DNA of 23,987 nt from Nostoc sp. GT001 (GTDB taxonomy: Bacteria; Cyanobacteriota; Cyanobacteriia; Cyanobacteriales; Nostocaceae). Positions 8,366 through 16,091 of the stretch are shown piece by piece. Position 1 is the first letter of the stretch; each line of letters begins with the position of its first letter. Below the pieces are notes generated by a model that was not told the DNA's origin, made no database searches, and saw nothing but the letters and a program-made list of their open reading frames with translations. The stretch is from contig NZ_JAUDRJ010000003.1 of assembly GCF_030382115.1 (NCBI RefSeq), forward strand, positions 5,649,234 to 5,673,220, read 5' to 3'. A program made the position numbers and the translations under genes.

Positions 8366-9577
8366 ATGCCCAAAATCTTAATAATAGAAGATGAAGAAGC
8401 AGTACGTGAAAACATTTTAGATTTGCTAGAAGCTGAGGACTTTGAAACTATTGCTGCGGCTAATGGCAGAATCGGGGTACATTTGGCTATTTCCGAAGCT
8501 CCTGATTTAATTCTTTGTGATATGATGATGCCAGAAATTGACGGTTATGGCGTGCTAACAGTATTACGTCAAGATCCATCAACAGCAACAATTCCCTTCA
8601 TATTTCTCACTGCCAAATCTGCCAAATCTGACTTCCGTCAAGGTATGGATATGGGTGCAGATGACTATATAACTAAGCCATTCACTCGAACTGAGTTATT
8701 AAGTGCCATCATGAACAGGTTGGAAAAATACGCTACTTTAAAAAGGTATTTATCTCCTCAGATTATCATTAATAACTTGTCTCCAAAAATGCAGTTGTTA
8801 GAAATTAGCTTACACCGAGCTATAAAACAACATAATTTTCAAGAATTTGAAATTTATTATCAACCAATAGTCGATATTGCATCTGGAAAAATAATAGGTG
8901 CTGAAAGTTTATTGCGCTGGCAAAGTCCAGAATTAGGAATGATTTATCCAACAGAATTTATTCCGTTAGCAGAGTCTACAGGTTTAATTATTCCGATTGG
9001 AAAATGGGTATTAAAAAGGGTATGTCAACAAATTAAAAGCTGGCGTAATGCTGGAATTAATTCATTGATTGTTGCTGTAAATTTGTCAGTAATTGAATTT
9101 AATCAGCCAGATTTCATTCATAATGTAGTTAATTTTATATCTGTGAATAATCTAGAACCACATGACCTAGAACTAGAACTAACTGAAAGTATGATTATGC
9201 AAGATGTAAATAGTGCGATCGCTACTATGAGCAAATTGCAATCTTTGGGTGTAAAAATTGCGATTGATGATTTTGGTACGGGTTATTCTTCTTTGATTTA
9301 TCTGAAAAACTTACCAATCAATACATTAAAAATAGATCGTTATTTTATCCATAATGTTGCTAACGATTCGCAAAAGTCAGCCATCGCTAAGGCATTAATT
9401 CAGATGGCTCATAATCTTAATCTAGATGTAGTGGCTGAAGGTGTAGAGACGGAAGCAGAACTAGGTTTTTTACGCCAACACAACTGTAATTTTATGCAAG
9501 GTTTTCTATTTAGTCGTCCCTTACCAGCAGCAGAATTTGAAAATTTTTTGTTCACTAACAAATGTTTGTATGTGTAA
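8366..9577 (+). CDS. REC-EAL response regulator, c-di-GMP phosphodiesterase
   Basis: 403 residues in two cytoplasmic domains. The receiver (about 3-120) has the acidic pair E8/D9, phospho-acceptor D52 (LILCDMMMP), T82 and K104 (YITKPF). The EAL domain (about 150-395) has the signature as ESL (GAESLLRW), followed by VNLS, LELTESM, IDDFGTGYSSL, LKIDRYF, VAEGVETEAE and MQGFLFSRPL. All metal-binding and catalytic acidic and Lys positions are present, so hydrolysis of cyclic di-GMP to pGpG is expected. GAGG at 8356-8359 is a well-placed ribosome binding site. The usual input, a sensor kinase, is represented only by the pseudogene just upstream, so the regulator may now be orphaned or take phosphate from another kinase (inference). 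Confidence 0.9.
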   Translation: MPKILIIEDEEAVRENILDLLEAEDFETIAAANGRIGVHLAISEAPDLILCDMMMPEIDGYGVLTVLRQDPSTATIPFIFLTAKSAKSDFRQGMDMGADDYITKPFTRTELLSAIMNRLEKYATLKRYLSPQIIINNLSPKMQLLEISLHRAIKQHNFQEFEIYYQPIVDIASGKIIGAESLLRWQSPELGMIYPTEFIPLAESTGLIIPIGKWVLKRVCQQIKSWRNAGINSLIVAVNLSVIEFNQPDFIHNVVNFISVNNLEPHDLELELTESMIMQDVNSAIATMSKLQSLGVKIAIDDFGTGYSSLIYLKNLPINTLKIDRYFIHNVANDSQKSAIAKALIQMAHNLNLDVVAEGVETEAELGFLRQHNCNFMQGFLFSRPLPAAEFENFLFTNKCLYV

Positions 9578-9683
9578 ATATTGGGCATTGGGAATAGAAT
9601 TTAGTCACTAGTAGGCTACGGCGTAAATAGAGCAACCATTGAAAATCTCTAAAAAAGACCATTTTATAATACTTTTGACTTTT

Positions 9684-9727
9684 GACCCTTCGACTGCGCT
9701 CAGGGTCAAGGCTGAGCGAAGCCGAAG
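9684..9727. repeat. Interspersed hairpin (CTTCGACTGCGCTCAG)
   Basis: CTTCGACTGCGCTCAG (9688-9703) pairs with CTGAGCGAAGCCGAAG (9712-9727), 14 of 16 positions, with an overlapping GACCCT/AGGGTC pair. A related CTCGACTGCGCTCGGCG piece occurs near 11538. The surrounding 9578-9856 holds other repeat fragments and no gene. Confidence 0.6.
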
Positions 9728-9877
9728 CCTTAATTTTTGACTTTCGCCTTGCGGTACTAGTGCTTTATTTTGGAATTATTAATAGGTTGACTAACTAAGA
9801 AAAATCAAACTTTTGACTGGCGACAATTATTAAGCCTCAAGTCTAGAGTAGGAACATTGTGTATAGTGTCTACCGCC

Positions 9878-11221
9878 ATGAAAGTTATTGCGCGTTTTTT
9901 GCTGCCAGTTTTTTTAATGATTTTGGCAGCAGCCTGTAACCAGACTCGCGCTAACTCAGATAATCCTACACCTCAAAAATCTGTACCTTCTGCCCAACTG
10001 ACACAGAATCCTACGCAGCCAAAAAATATTGTCCGTACTGAAGCACTTTCACCTACACCCATCCGCATCAATCTGAAGAATTTACCAGCACCCTTCGCAA
10101 CAGAAAGTGCCTCTAAGCGGCCAGAGGTTGTACCGATTCCGCAAAACCCGGTGCTGCGTGTACCGCCAGGATTTACAGTAAATGTCTTTGCCGAAGGTTT
10201 AGATGCGCCACGCTGGCTAGCTTTAACTCCCAGTGGGGATGTATTGGTGACTGAAACCGGGCAAAATCGGATTCGTCTGTTACGTGACAGCAATGGCGAT
10301 GGTATAGCCGACGTTCGAGAAACCTTTGCTAGTGGGGAAAACGGACTCAATAGACCCTTTGGTATGGCTTTTGTAGATAATTCGTTTTTTCTGGGGAACA
10401 CAGATGCTGTGGTGCGTTTTCCCTATAGCCAAGGCCAAAACCAGATTACAGGTAAAGGGGAAAAAATTGCCGATTTGCCCGCTCAAGGTTATAACAACCA
10501 TTGGACGCGCAATGTCGTTGTCTCACCCGATCGCAATAAATTATATGTTTCAGTCGGTTCAGGAACAAATGTGGATGAGGAACCCTTACCACGGGCTTCG
10601 ATACAGGTGATGAATTTGGATGGTTCCCAACAGCAAACTTTTGCTTCCGGCTTGCGTAACCCTGTTGGTTTAGACTTTCATCCTATAACTAAGGAACTTT
10701 ATACCACTGTCAACGAACGGGATGGAATTGGTGATGAATTGGTTCCAGACTATCTAACACGCGTTAAACAGGGGGCATTTTACGGCTGGCCCTATGCTTA
10801 TCTAACGCCAAACAACCTCGATCCACGGCAAAAAACTGATGACAAAAGTAAACGTCCTGATTTAGTAGCCCGGACTCAAACGCCAGATGTGCTGTTCCAG
10901 GCGCACTCCGCAGCATTGGGTTTGCAGTTTTATGATGGTAAAACGTTTCCGAAAAAATACCAGAATGGTGCTTTTGCGGCTTTTCGTGGTTCTTGGAATC
11001 GCGATCGCGGCACTGGTTATAAAATTGTATTTGTTCCCTTCGATGCTAAAGGGCGATCGCTTGGCTACTACGAAGATTTTCTCACAGGATTTTTGCTAAA
11101 CCCTTCTGTACCAACCACTTGGGGACGACCTGTAGGTTTACTCGTGTTGCCAGATGGTAGTCTACTACTAACAGAAGAAGCCAATAATCGGATTTATCGG
11201 ATTCAGTATACGGGTGGTTAA
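9878..11221 (+). CDS. Sorbosone/glucose dehydrogenase-like lipoprotein
   Basis: The protein begins with a lipoprotein-type signal (residues 1-20 from ATG 9878: hydrophobic run LLPVFLMILAAAC with a Cys after AAA), then a Pro/Thr/Ser-rich spacer. From about residue 90 it is a six-bladed beta-propeller of the PQQ-type soluble aldose/sorbosone dehydrogenase group (PRWLALTPSGDVLVTETGQNRI, GLRNPVGLDFHP, NERDGIGDELVPDYL, WGRPVGLLVLPDGSLLLTEEANNRIYRI in pieces). It would oxidise a sugar or aldehyde outside the plasma membrane; substrate and cofactor are not provable from sequence. Starts at TTG 9857 or GTG 9866 are also open and only lengthen the n-region. It stands alone between repeat-rich gaps. 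Confidence 0.85.
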   Translation: MKVIARFLLPVFLMILAAACNQTRANSDNPTPQKSVPSAQLTQNPTQPKNIVRTEALSPTPIRINLKNLPAPFATESASKRPEVVPIPQNPVLRVPPGFTVNVFAEGLDAPRWLALTPSGDVLVTETGQNRIRLLRDSNGDGIADVRETFASGENGLNRPFGMAFVDNSFFLGNTDAVVRFPYSQGQNQITGKGEKIADLPAQGYNNHWTRNVVVSPDRNKLYVSVGSGTNVDEEPLPRASIQVMNLDGSQQQTFASGLRNPVGLDFHPITKELYTTVNERDGIGDELVPDYLTRVKQGAFYGWPYAYLTPNNLDPRQKTDDKSKRPDLVARTQTPDVLFQAHSAALGLQFYDGKTFPKKYQNGAFAAFRGSWNRDRGTGYKIVFVPFDAKGRSLGYYEDFLTGFLLNPSVPTTWGRPVGLLVLPDGSLLLTEEANNRIYRIQYTGG

Positions 11222-11616
11222 GCAATTCACGCCTTCAAACATTTAGAAATTCACGGATAGGATCTGTTGCCTAAAGTAAAGTTAGAGCAGTTGTCATCAA
11301 TAGAGACGTTGTGACTGCATCTCCCTACCCAGGTTTATCTCGTTTACGGTAAATTACTGATGAAGAAGAATGCAGAATCCAGAATCCAGAATTCAAAATC
11401 AAGACGCTCGTGACGCTCGAATACTCGCTAACGCTGCGCTATCGCCCTTGGGGCTAGCTTTTCCCAAAGGGAGAAGACTCGCTTTCCGCGTCGCTATCCG
11501 TCATTCATACAGAATACCCAACTGAATTCTGACTCACCTCGACTGCGCTCGGCGACCACCTGACTCCTGAATTCTGTTCGATAAATACTAATACTTATCT
11601 GGTTGAGAAATAAATT
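11222..11616. other. Repeat-filled gap before the cupin gene
   Basis: No gene seen. The gap contains tandem AGAATCC units (about 11370-11400), GACGCTCG-type palindromic modules (11400-11500) and paired CTGAATTCTG copies (about 11520-11580). These look like nested fragments of the same interspersed repeats found across the window. Confidence 0.5.
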
Positions 11617-12024
11617 ATGACTCCCAATGAAAATAATACTCAGTCAAATATCAACGAATTGTCTCCACATTCAGGTACACGATATTGGGGTGAGGTAGAG
11701 GTAATTGAGGAAGGAGAAACTTATAGAATTAGTCGTGTTGAAATCAAGCCCAGACACGGGATTAAACCACAAATTCATTATCATCGCAATGAACATTGGG
11801 TTGTAGTTTCCGGTGTGGCGAAAGTAACTTGTGGCGATGCGGAAATATTACTGAATCGAAACGAATCAACTTATGTCCCCGCAGCAACACTACATAAAGT
11901 AGATAATCCTGGGCATATTCCGCTAGTTATTCTGGAAATTCAAAATGGTGAATATCTGGGTGAGGATGATACTGAGCGCCCTTATGACTTAAATTTGGTC
12001 AAACCTGTAGCTGAAGGACAGTAA
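11617..12024 (+). CDS. Cupin protein of the mannose-6-phosphate isomerase type II C-terminal kind
   Basis: 135 residues form a single cupin barrel. RYWGEVEVIEEG and IHYHRNEHWVVVSGVAKV (about 53-70) match the isomerase half of bifunctional mannose-1-phosphate guanylyltransferase / phosphomannose isomerases. Metal ligands H54, H56, E59 and H93 are all present. The family interconverts mannose-6-phosphate and fructose-6-phosphate, supplying GDP-mannose for polysaccharide. As a stand-alone domain the catalytic role is likely but not certain. The first 18 residues are polar and disordered-looking. The ATG at 11617 follows a weak GAGAAA. No operon partner is visible. Confidence 0.8.
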   Translation: MTPNENNTQSNINELSPHSGTRYWGEVEVIEEGETYRISRVEIKPRHGIKPQIHYHRNEHWVVVSGVAKVTCGDAEILLNRNESTYVPAATLHKVDNPGHIPLVILEIQNGEYLGEDDTERPYDLNLVKPVAEGQ

Positions 12025-12131
12025 GGGCTGGGGGGCAGGGAGCAGGGGCACGGGGCAGGGAGCAGGGAGCAGGGAGCAGGGGAGGGAGTAAGGGAGAATT
12101 AATAACCAATGCCCAATGCCCAATGCCCAAA
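12025..12131. repeat. GGGAGCAGG / CAATGCC tandem repeat block
   Basis: Units of GGGAGCAGG and GGGGCAGG (12030-12086) are followed by tandem CCCAATG units (12109-12130). The block separates the convergent cupin and HEAT genes and ends at the HEAT stop codon. The G-rich part is the same family as the in-frame tracts at 4792-4861 and 13420-13510. Confidence 0.7.
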
Positions 12132-12890
12132 TCAAAACCACCCTTCTTGTTCTAGGGTTTCAATCAGCTGTAAGCCACGGGGATCGCCTACTCCTAATAG
12201 TGAGGCTTTGGCGTCTTCTCGGACTCCCAAATCTTGGTCTTCGGCAAAGGCTTGAATTAGGGCATCGATCGCAGTGGCATAAACTACATTAGAAGGTAGT
12301 TCGCGGCACAGTTGACCAATTGCCCAAGCACTGTTACTCCGTACTGCTGCCACAGGATCTTGAACTAAGGCTTCAATTAAAGGTGGTGTTGCCCCTATCA
12401 CTGCTTCATAACCCACTTCTGCCATCTGTGCTAAGGCGCTAGCAGCCCACAAACGCACTGCGGAAATGTCGGTTCTGAGGGCGTTTGCTAAAGGTGCTAA
12501 AGAACGGCGATCGCGACAGTTTCCTAAAGCCCAAACTACACCTTTACGCACATAGCCATTCCAATCACTGTTTAGTTGAGCAATTAACGGACTCACTGCT
12601 TCTAAACTGGGATTGCGTCCGATGCCATAAGCTGCACTTACCCGCACCAAGGGACAGGTATCAGTTAACAGGCGAATCAGATGGGGGGTAGCACGGGCAT
12701 CTTCTATATCACAAAAAGCACGTGCCGCTAACATTCTTTGCTGGGGCTGGGGATTTTCCAGCAAGGCTAGCATCACTTCTGGATCGGGCTTGGCCACAAC
12801 TGATTCGGCAGTTAGCGGCTCTATTTTATCTAAGGGGCTTTCTAGCTCCTCCTCAATATCGAGTAGGCTTAGATCGTCTTCGTCATACAT
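12132..12890 (-). CDS. HEAT-repeat protein
   Basis: 252 residues. After an acidic N-terminus (MYDEDDLSLLDIEEELE), at least five alpha-helical HEAT-like units follow from about residue 36 (RATPHLIRLLTDTCPLVRVS, then PLIAQLNSDWNGYVRKGVVW, PLANALRTDISAVRLWAAS and so on). The style matches the PBS-lyase HEAT group, widespread in cyanobacteria as phycobilin lyase subunits or scaffolds. There is no lyase-specific evidence, so a protein-protein scaffold is the safer statement. A CRISPR-repeat-like hairpin lies 8-30 bases upstream of the ATG, inside the expected leader. Confidence 0.8.
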   Translation of the reverse strand: MYDEDDLSLLDIEEELESPLDKIEPLTAESVVAKPDPEVMLALLENPQPQQRMLAARAFCDIEDARATPHLIRLLTDTCPLVRVSAAYGIGRNPSLEAVSPLIAQLNSDWNGYVRKGVVWALGNCRDRRSLAPLANALRTDISAVRLWAASALAQMAEVGYEAVIGATPPLIEALVQDPVAAVRSNSAWAIGQLCRELPSNVVYATAIDALIQAFAEDQDLGVREDAKASLLGVGDPRGLQLIETLEQEGWF

Positions 12891-12897
12891 AATTTGA

Positions 12898-12920
12898 TTT
12901 CAATCCCGAAAAGGGATTAA
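12898..12920 (-). repeat. Solitary CRISPR-repeat-like hairpin, copy 1
   Basis: Read on the minus strand it is TTAATCCCTTTTCGGGATTG plus AAA, with a 6-bp stem (AATCCC/GGGATT) and a 5-base loop. It shares 21 of 23 bases with 15970-15992. The 3' end GGGATTGAAA is typical of cyanobacterial CRISPR repeats. No second copy lies at CRISPR spacing on either side. Confidence 0.5.
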
Positions 12921-13064
12921 CATATAATCCCCCGCGCCAATAAGTTAAAGCTTTATATATATTAGTTGGGTTCTTATACATTTTCCTTTCTTCCTCGTTG
13001 AGTATTATCCAAACGAGAACCTCTATAACTCATACGCTACAGTATGTTATCGCTATTCTTGAGT

Positions 13065-13691
13065 TTATTTTTCTGCACTCAGGAATTTTACCATCCAGAT
13101 GGATTGGGTTTGATAACCTAACTGATTGTAAAGATTCAATGCGGGTTTATTGGATTGAAACACTTGCAGTCCAATCTGGCGATCGCCTCTTTGAATAGCC
13201 CAATTTTCCACATATCGCATCAAAGCTGTACCAATACCCCGCCGCCGATGTTCTGGTACAACGTAGAGGATAAAAATGTGAGCATGACGGTTCCCATGTA
13301 CTTGATCTATGGCATTGCCCACCCAGAGGCAAGCTATCGGGGGATGGGGAGCAGCACTTCTCTGCGAGACGCTGCGCGAACGGCTCATTTCGGCTACGCT
13401 CAATGACCAACGCTCAGTGACCGAGGGGCAGAGAGGCAGAGGGGCAGAGGAGAGAGATTCTTTATTGCTCCCCTGCTCCCCTGCTCCCCTGCTCCTCTGC
13501 TCCCCCTCCTCTTCTACCCACCACAAGGGCGTATCGCTGGAGAAGTATTGCTTAACTGTTTGCTCTAGGTGGGAAAAATCCTCATTGGGAAAAAGATCCT
13601 GGTAAGTTCGCTGCATAAATTTAAGCAGCAGCGATCGCTCCAAAAGGGAGCCACGGCGAATAATATATCCAGGTAATAGTTGCTCAGACAC
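13065..13691 (-). CDS. GNAT-family N-acetyltransferase with repeat-derived insert
   Basis: 208 residues from a GTG start. The GNAT core is visible as the N-terminal strand-helix (IIRRGSLLERSLLLKFMQRT), the acetyl-CoA loop RRRGIGTALM (about 149-158) and the C-terminal GLQVFQSNKPALNLYNQLGY. Residues about 61-117 (nucleotides 13341-13511) are a low-complexity Ser/Arg/Gly/Pro segment encoded by interspersed repeats; it falls between TPLWWVEE and ACLWVGNA, which should be adjacent beta strands. Without it the protein would be about 150 residues, the normal GNAT size. The acceptor substrate is unknown. It follows a small membrane-protein gene by 16 bases, likely one transcript. Whether the enzyme tolerates the insert is not known. 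Confidence 0.8.
   Translation of the reverse strand: MSEQLLPGYIIRRGSLLERSLLLKFMQRTYQDLFPNEDFSHLEQTVKQYFSSDTPLWWVEEEGEQRSRGAGEQGSNKESLSSAPLPLCPSVTERWSLSVAEMSRSRSVSQRSAAPHPPIACLWVGNAIDQVHGNRHAHIFILYVVPEHRRRGIGTALMRYVENWAIQRGDRQIGLQVFQSNKPALNLYNQLGYQTQSIWMVKFLSAEK
13341..13511. repeat. In-frame repeat insertion in the GNAT gene
   Basis: The insert contains the module CTCTGCGAGACGCTGCGCGAACG-like palindrome (about 13360-13383), a GCTCAATGACC / GCTCAGTGACC duplication (13397-13425), and then G-rich GGGGCAGAG units facing C-rich CCCCTGCT units as an inverted repeat (13425-13510). Its length near 171 bases, a multiple of three, and the absence of minus-strand stops keep the gene open. Confidence 0.7.
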
Positions 13692-13707
13692 GCTGATGTT
13701 TATTGAC

Positions 13708-13899
13708 TTAGCTAGCTAAGTTATGTGCTGCTGGAGGTAAATCAATTGGACTACGTTGAGAAGTTACTTGTACCTCTTCAATTGGTGCGGGTGCTGCCAT
13801 ATCAGACGGTAAAAAGATCCGGGCGCTGACTGCCACTAGGGCAAAGACAAATACCAGTACTACAAGCAGTGGAGCGATGTATTGACGAAAAATAGCCAT
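13708..13899 (-). CDS. Small single-span membrane protein
   Basis: 63 residues: a short positive N-terminus (MAIFRQY), one transmembrane helix at about 8-30 (APLLVVLVFVFALVAVSARI), and a Pro/Ala-rich, mildly acidic tail likely outside the cytoplasm. I do not recognise the family. Composition is gene-like and it sits 16 bases before the GNAT gene on the same strand, so the two may be co-transcribed. No clear Shine-Dalgarno is visible. Confidence 0.65.
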   Translation of the reverse strand: MAIFRQYIAPLLVVLVFVFALVAVSARIFLPSDMAAPAPIEEVQVTSQRSPIDLPPAAHNLAS

Positions 13900-14005
13900 A
13901 TTTTAATTGCAAGAAGCTAGGAACTTTCATGAGAACCTAGCTAAAGATTTGTGAAGTATTCTTGATTTATTTTAGCAATTTTCTGTGCATAGAAATGGGG
14001 CATTG

Positions 14006-14149
14006 GGCATGGGTAAGAAGGGTAAAGGGGAATGGGTAAGGGGGAAAGGGAAAGGGGTAAGGGGAAAAGGGTAAGGGGAAAAAGGGAAAGATTAAATTTA
14101 TTCCTTTTCCCTTTAACCTTTAACCTTTTCCCCTCTCTTGTTGCTTCCC
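14006..14149. repeat. Purine-rich / pyrimidine-rich mirror block
   Basis: About 85 bases of GGGTAAGG and GGGGAAA units on the + strand (14006-14090) are followed, after a short AT spacer, by CCTTTAACCTTTTCCCC units (14101-14149), forming a long imperfect inverted repeat. The stop codon of the neighbouring two-TM protein lies at its right edge. It could form a strong stem downstream of that operon on the minus strand, but there is no T-run typical of a terminator. Confidence 0.6.
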
Positions 14150-14572
14150 CTACTCCCTCTGGCGATCGCTCTCCAAGTCGTCAAGAACTCTTTCGCAATA
14201 CCAATTCTCCGGCATCCCAGGATAAGTCTCTTTTGCCTGTTCAATTAACCGTTCGGCTGCGGCAGTGTCACCAGATAATTTAGCGATTAGCCTGTTTTTG
14301 AGATAGCTATCAGATCCACCATCGTCTACCTGGGTTGGTATCCCTTGATTTATGGTTGATGGAGTTGATGGTCGGGATTGTTCTCTTCGCAATTGCCAAA
14401 ATAAAACGTAATAAAGTGTACCAAAAATTAAAATTAGGCTGAGTGTTCCGAAAAAAGTTAGGAGGTTAAATGCTAGAAATCCCAGAACTAACTGCGAGAG
14501 AACATACCCCAGTAATAAACCAGTAAGTAAGAGGATGAATGTGCCGACAGCAATAACTACTTGATTCCCCAT
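14150..14572 (-). CDS. Two-TM conserved membrane protein
   Basis: 140 residues. Two close transmembrane helices (about 6-27, VVIAVGTFILLLTGLLLGYV, and 33-59, LAFNLLTFFGTLSLILIFGT) are followed by a cytoplasmic tail with a Ser/Thr/Pro linker. A helical C-terminus (SYLKNRLIAKLSGDTAAAERLIEQAKETYPGMPENWYCERVLDDLE in pieces) looks like a single helical-hairpin domain. I do not recognise a function. Its start overlaps the last 16 bases of the AmpG-like gene, so translation is probably coupled and the product may act with or beside that transporter (inference). Confidence 0.75.
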   Translation of the reverse strand: MGNQVVIAVGTFILLLTGLLLGYVLSQLVLGFLAFNLLTFFGTLSLILIFGTLYYVLFWQLRREQSRPSTPSTINQGIPTQVDDGGSDSYLKNRLIAKLSGDTAAAERLIEQAKETYPGMPENWYCERVLDDLESDRQRE

Positions 14573-15849
14573 ATATCCTCTTCTTCGTCCTCAAGTCCTG
14601 GTCTGGATATTGCCACTGGCTGAGGGTTCCAGGGGGCAAATACTGGTAATAGAAGTAGTCCTGGTACAGCGGCGGCGATGGTAATTAAGAAAAATATAGG
14701 CCAACCCGTGCTTTGAGCGATCGCGCCTCCAGGGGCCGCCAGAATATCGCGACTGACAGCCATTAAGCTGGATAATAAAGCATATTGGGTTGCGGAAAAC
14801 CGCTGGTTACAAAGACTCATCAAAAAGGCAACAAAGGCTGCTGTCCCCAATCCACCACAAAATTGTTCTACGTTGATGGCAAGTACCATAGCTTGGTAGT
14901 TTTGACCGATGTATGCTAGAAAAAAGTAAGCTAAATTACTTACTGCTTGTAGAATACCAAAAACCCAAAGCGATCTATTGATGCCAATAGCACTCAAAAT
15001 TGAACCACCAGCTAAAGCGCCGACAATCGTCGCAATTAACCCCATCCCCACTTGAATTGCCCCAATGTCGGTTTTGGTAAAACCAGTTTGCAGCAAAAAA
15101 GGCGTGGTCATATTGCTCAACAAAGCATCACCTAGCTTGTATAGGGTAATGAATGCCAGCATTAAAATAGCTTTGATAATCCCTTGACGCTGAAAAAATT
15201 CTCGAAAGGGCAAGATGACAGCATCAGCTAGAGAACCTGGAGGGCTAATTTCCTTGGGTTCTGGTGCGAACAAGGTGGCAAGAATACCAATTACCATTGT
15301 CCCTGCCATAAACAAGTAAACTGATGACCAAGGCAGTTTGTCAGCAAGTATCAACGCTAAAGCACCTGCGACTAATAGGGCAATTCGATAACCTAAGATA
15401 AAAACGGCTGCACCAGCCCCCATTTCTAGTTTTTCTAAAACGTCGGTACGGTAGGCATCAACAGCAATATCTTGAGTTGCACTGATAAAAGCGATGACTA
15501 TGGCGTTGATGGCTAGTAGTTGTAATGCTTGTTTGGGTTGTTGGAAAGCCATGAATGCGATCGCTACAATCAAAGCAATCTGCGTCAAAATTAACCAACC
15601 CCGTCTTCGTCCCAAAACTGGCAAGGTGAACCTGTCCACCAACGGCGACCATAAAAACTTTAAGGAATAAGGCAAACTCGCAAGGCTAAACCAACCAATA
15701 GCGGCCAAATCTACCTTCTCTACAGTCATCCAAGCCTTTAAGGTATTACCGATTAACAATAACGGTAAACCCGATGAAAAACCTAAAAATAATAAAGCCG
15801 CCATCTTGCGACTACCGAAAACTCCCAGCAGCGATTTAATTTTCCTCAT
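14557..15849 (-). CDS. AmpG-like MFS transporter
   Basis: About 430 residues from the ATG at 15849; an in-frame ATG at 15885 would add 12. It starts with the family pattern SRKMAALLFLGFSSGLPLLL and has about 12 hydrophobic helices, with FSLASLPYSLKFLWSPLVDR and SATQDIAVDAYRTDVLE as the conserved MFS loop regions of the PAT/AmpG group. In other bacteria AmpG imports anhydro-muropeptides for cell-wall recycling; the cyanobacterial substrate is unproven. The C-terminus is acidic (EDEEEDIWGIK). It overlaps the next gene by 16 bases, forming a two-gene unit. A CRISPR-repeat-like hairpin lies about 120 bases upstream of the start. Confidence 0.85.
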   Translation of the reverse strand: MRKIKSLLGVFGSRKMAALLFLGFSSGLPLLLIGNTLKAWMTVEKVDLAAIGWFSLASLPYSLKFLWSPLVDRFTLPVLGRRRGWLILTQIALIVAIAFMAFQQPKQALQLLAINAIVIAFISATQDIAVDAYRTDVLEKLEMGAGAAVFILGYRIALLVAGALALILADKLPWSSVYLFMAGTMVIGILATLFAPEPKEISPPGSLADAVILPFREFFQRQGIIKAILMLAFITLYKLGDALLSNMTTPFLLQTGFTKTDIGAIQVGMGLIATIVGALAGGSILSAIGINRSLWVFGILQAVSNLAYFFLAYIGQNYQAMVLAINVEQFCGGLGTAAFVAFLMSLCNQRFSATQYALLSSLMAVSRDILAAPGGAIAQSTGWPIFFLITIAAAVPGLLLLPVFAPWNPQPVAISRPGLEDEEEDIWGIK

Positions 15850-15969
15850 ATTTTCAAATTTTTGCCTCTTTTGAGGAAATATCAATAAAATACAACGAGG
15901 AAATCCAGAAGTATATCATGTAACTAGTACCTATAAGGGTTTGGATTATCGGAGTGGCAGCAGTTCCTA

Positions 15970-15992
15970 TTAATCCCTATCCGGGATTGAAA
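15970..15992 (+). repeat. Solitary CRISPR-repeat-like hairpin, copy 2
   Basis: TTAATCCCTATCCGGGATTG plus AAA with a 6-bp stem and 5-base loop, 21 of 23 bases identical to the copy at 12898-12920 but on the opposite strand. Extended to 37 bases (15957-15993) it ends GGGATTGAAAC like many cyanobacterial CRISPR repeats. No neighbouring repeat is present, so this is not an array. Confidence 0.5.
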
Positions 15993-16091
15993 CTCGCCAT
16001 CGCTGTGTGATTTTACCCAAACATGACAAACTACCAAGATTTACTTGGGTTAAATACAAATTCAGGATAACCTTATAGCGTCAGCGTTTTC

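Noticed and set aside
9973..10501. Minus-strand frames opposite the sorbosone dehydrogenase-like gene
   Set aside because: The opposite strand encodes a clear beta-propeller; these frames have no motif or ribosome binding site.
13155..13605. Plus-strand frames of 83 and 98 codons opposite the GNAT gene
   Set aside because: They are antisense shadows of the acetyltransferase and its repeat insert.
12898..15992. CRISPR array
   Set aside because: Only two single repeat-like units, 3 kb apart and inverted relative to each other; no spacers and no cas genes.
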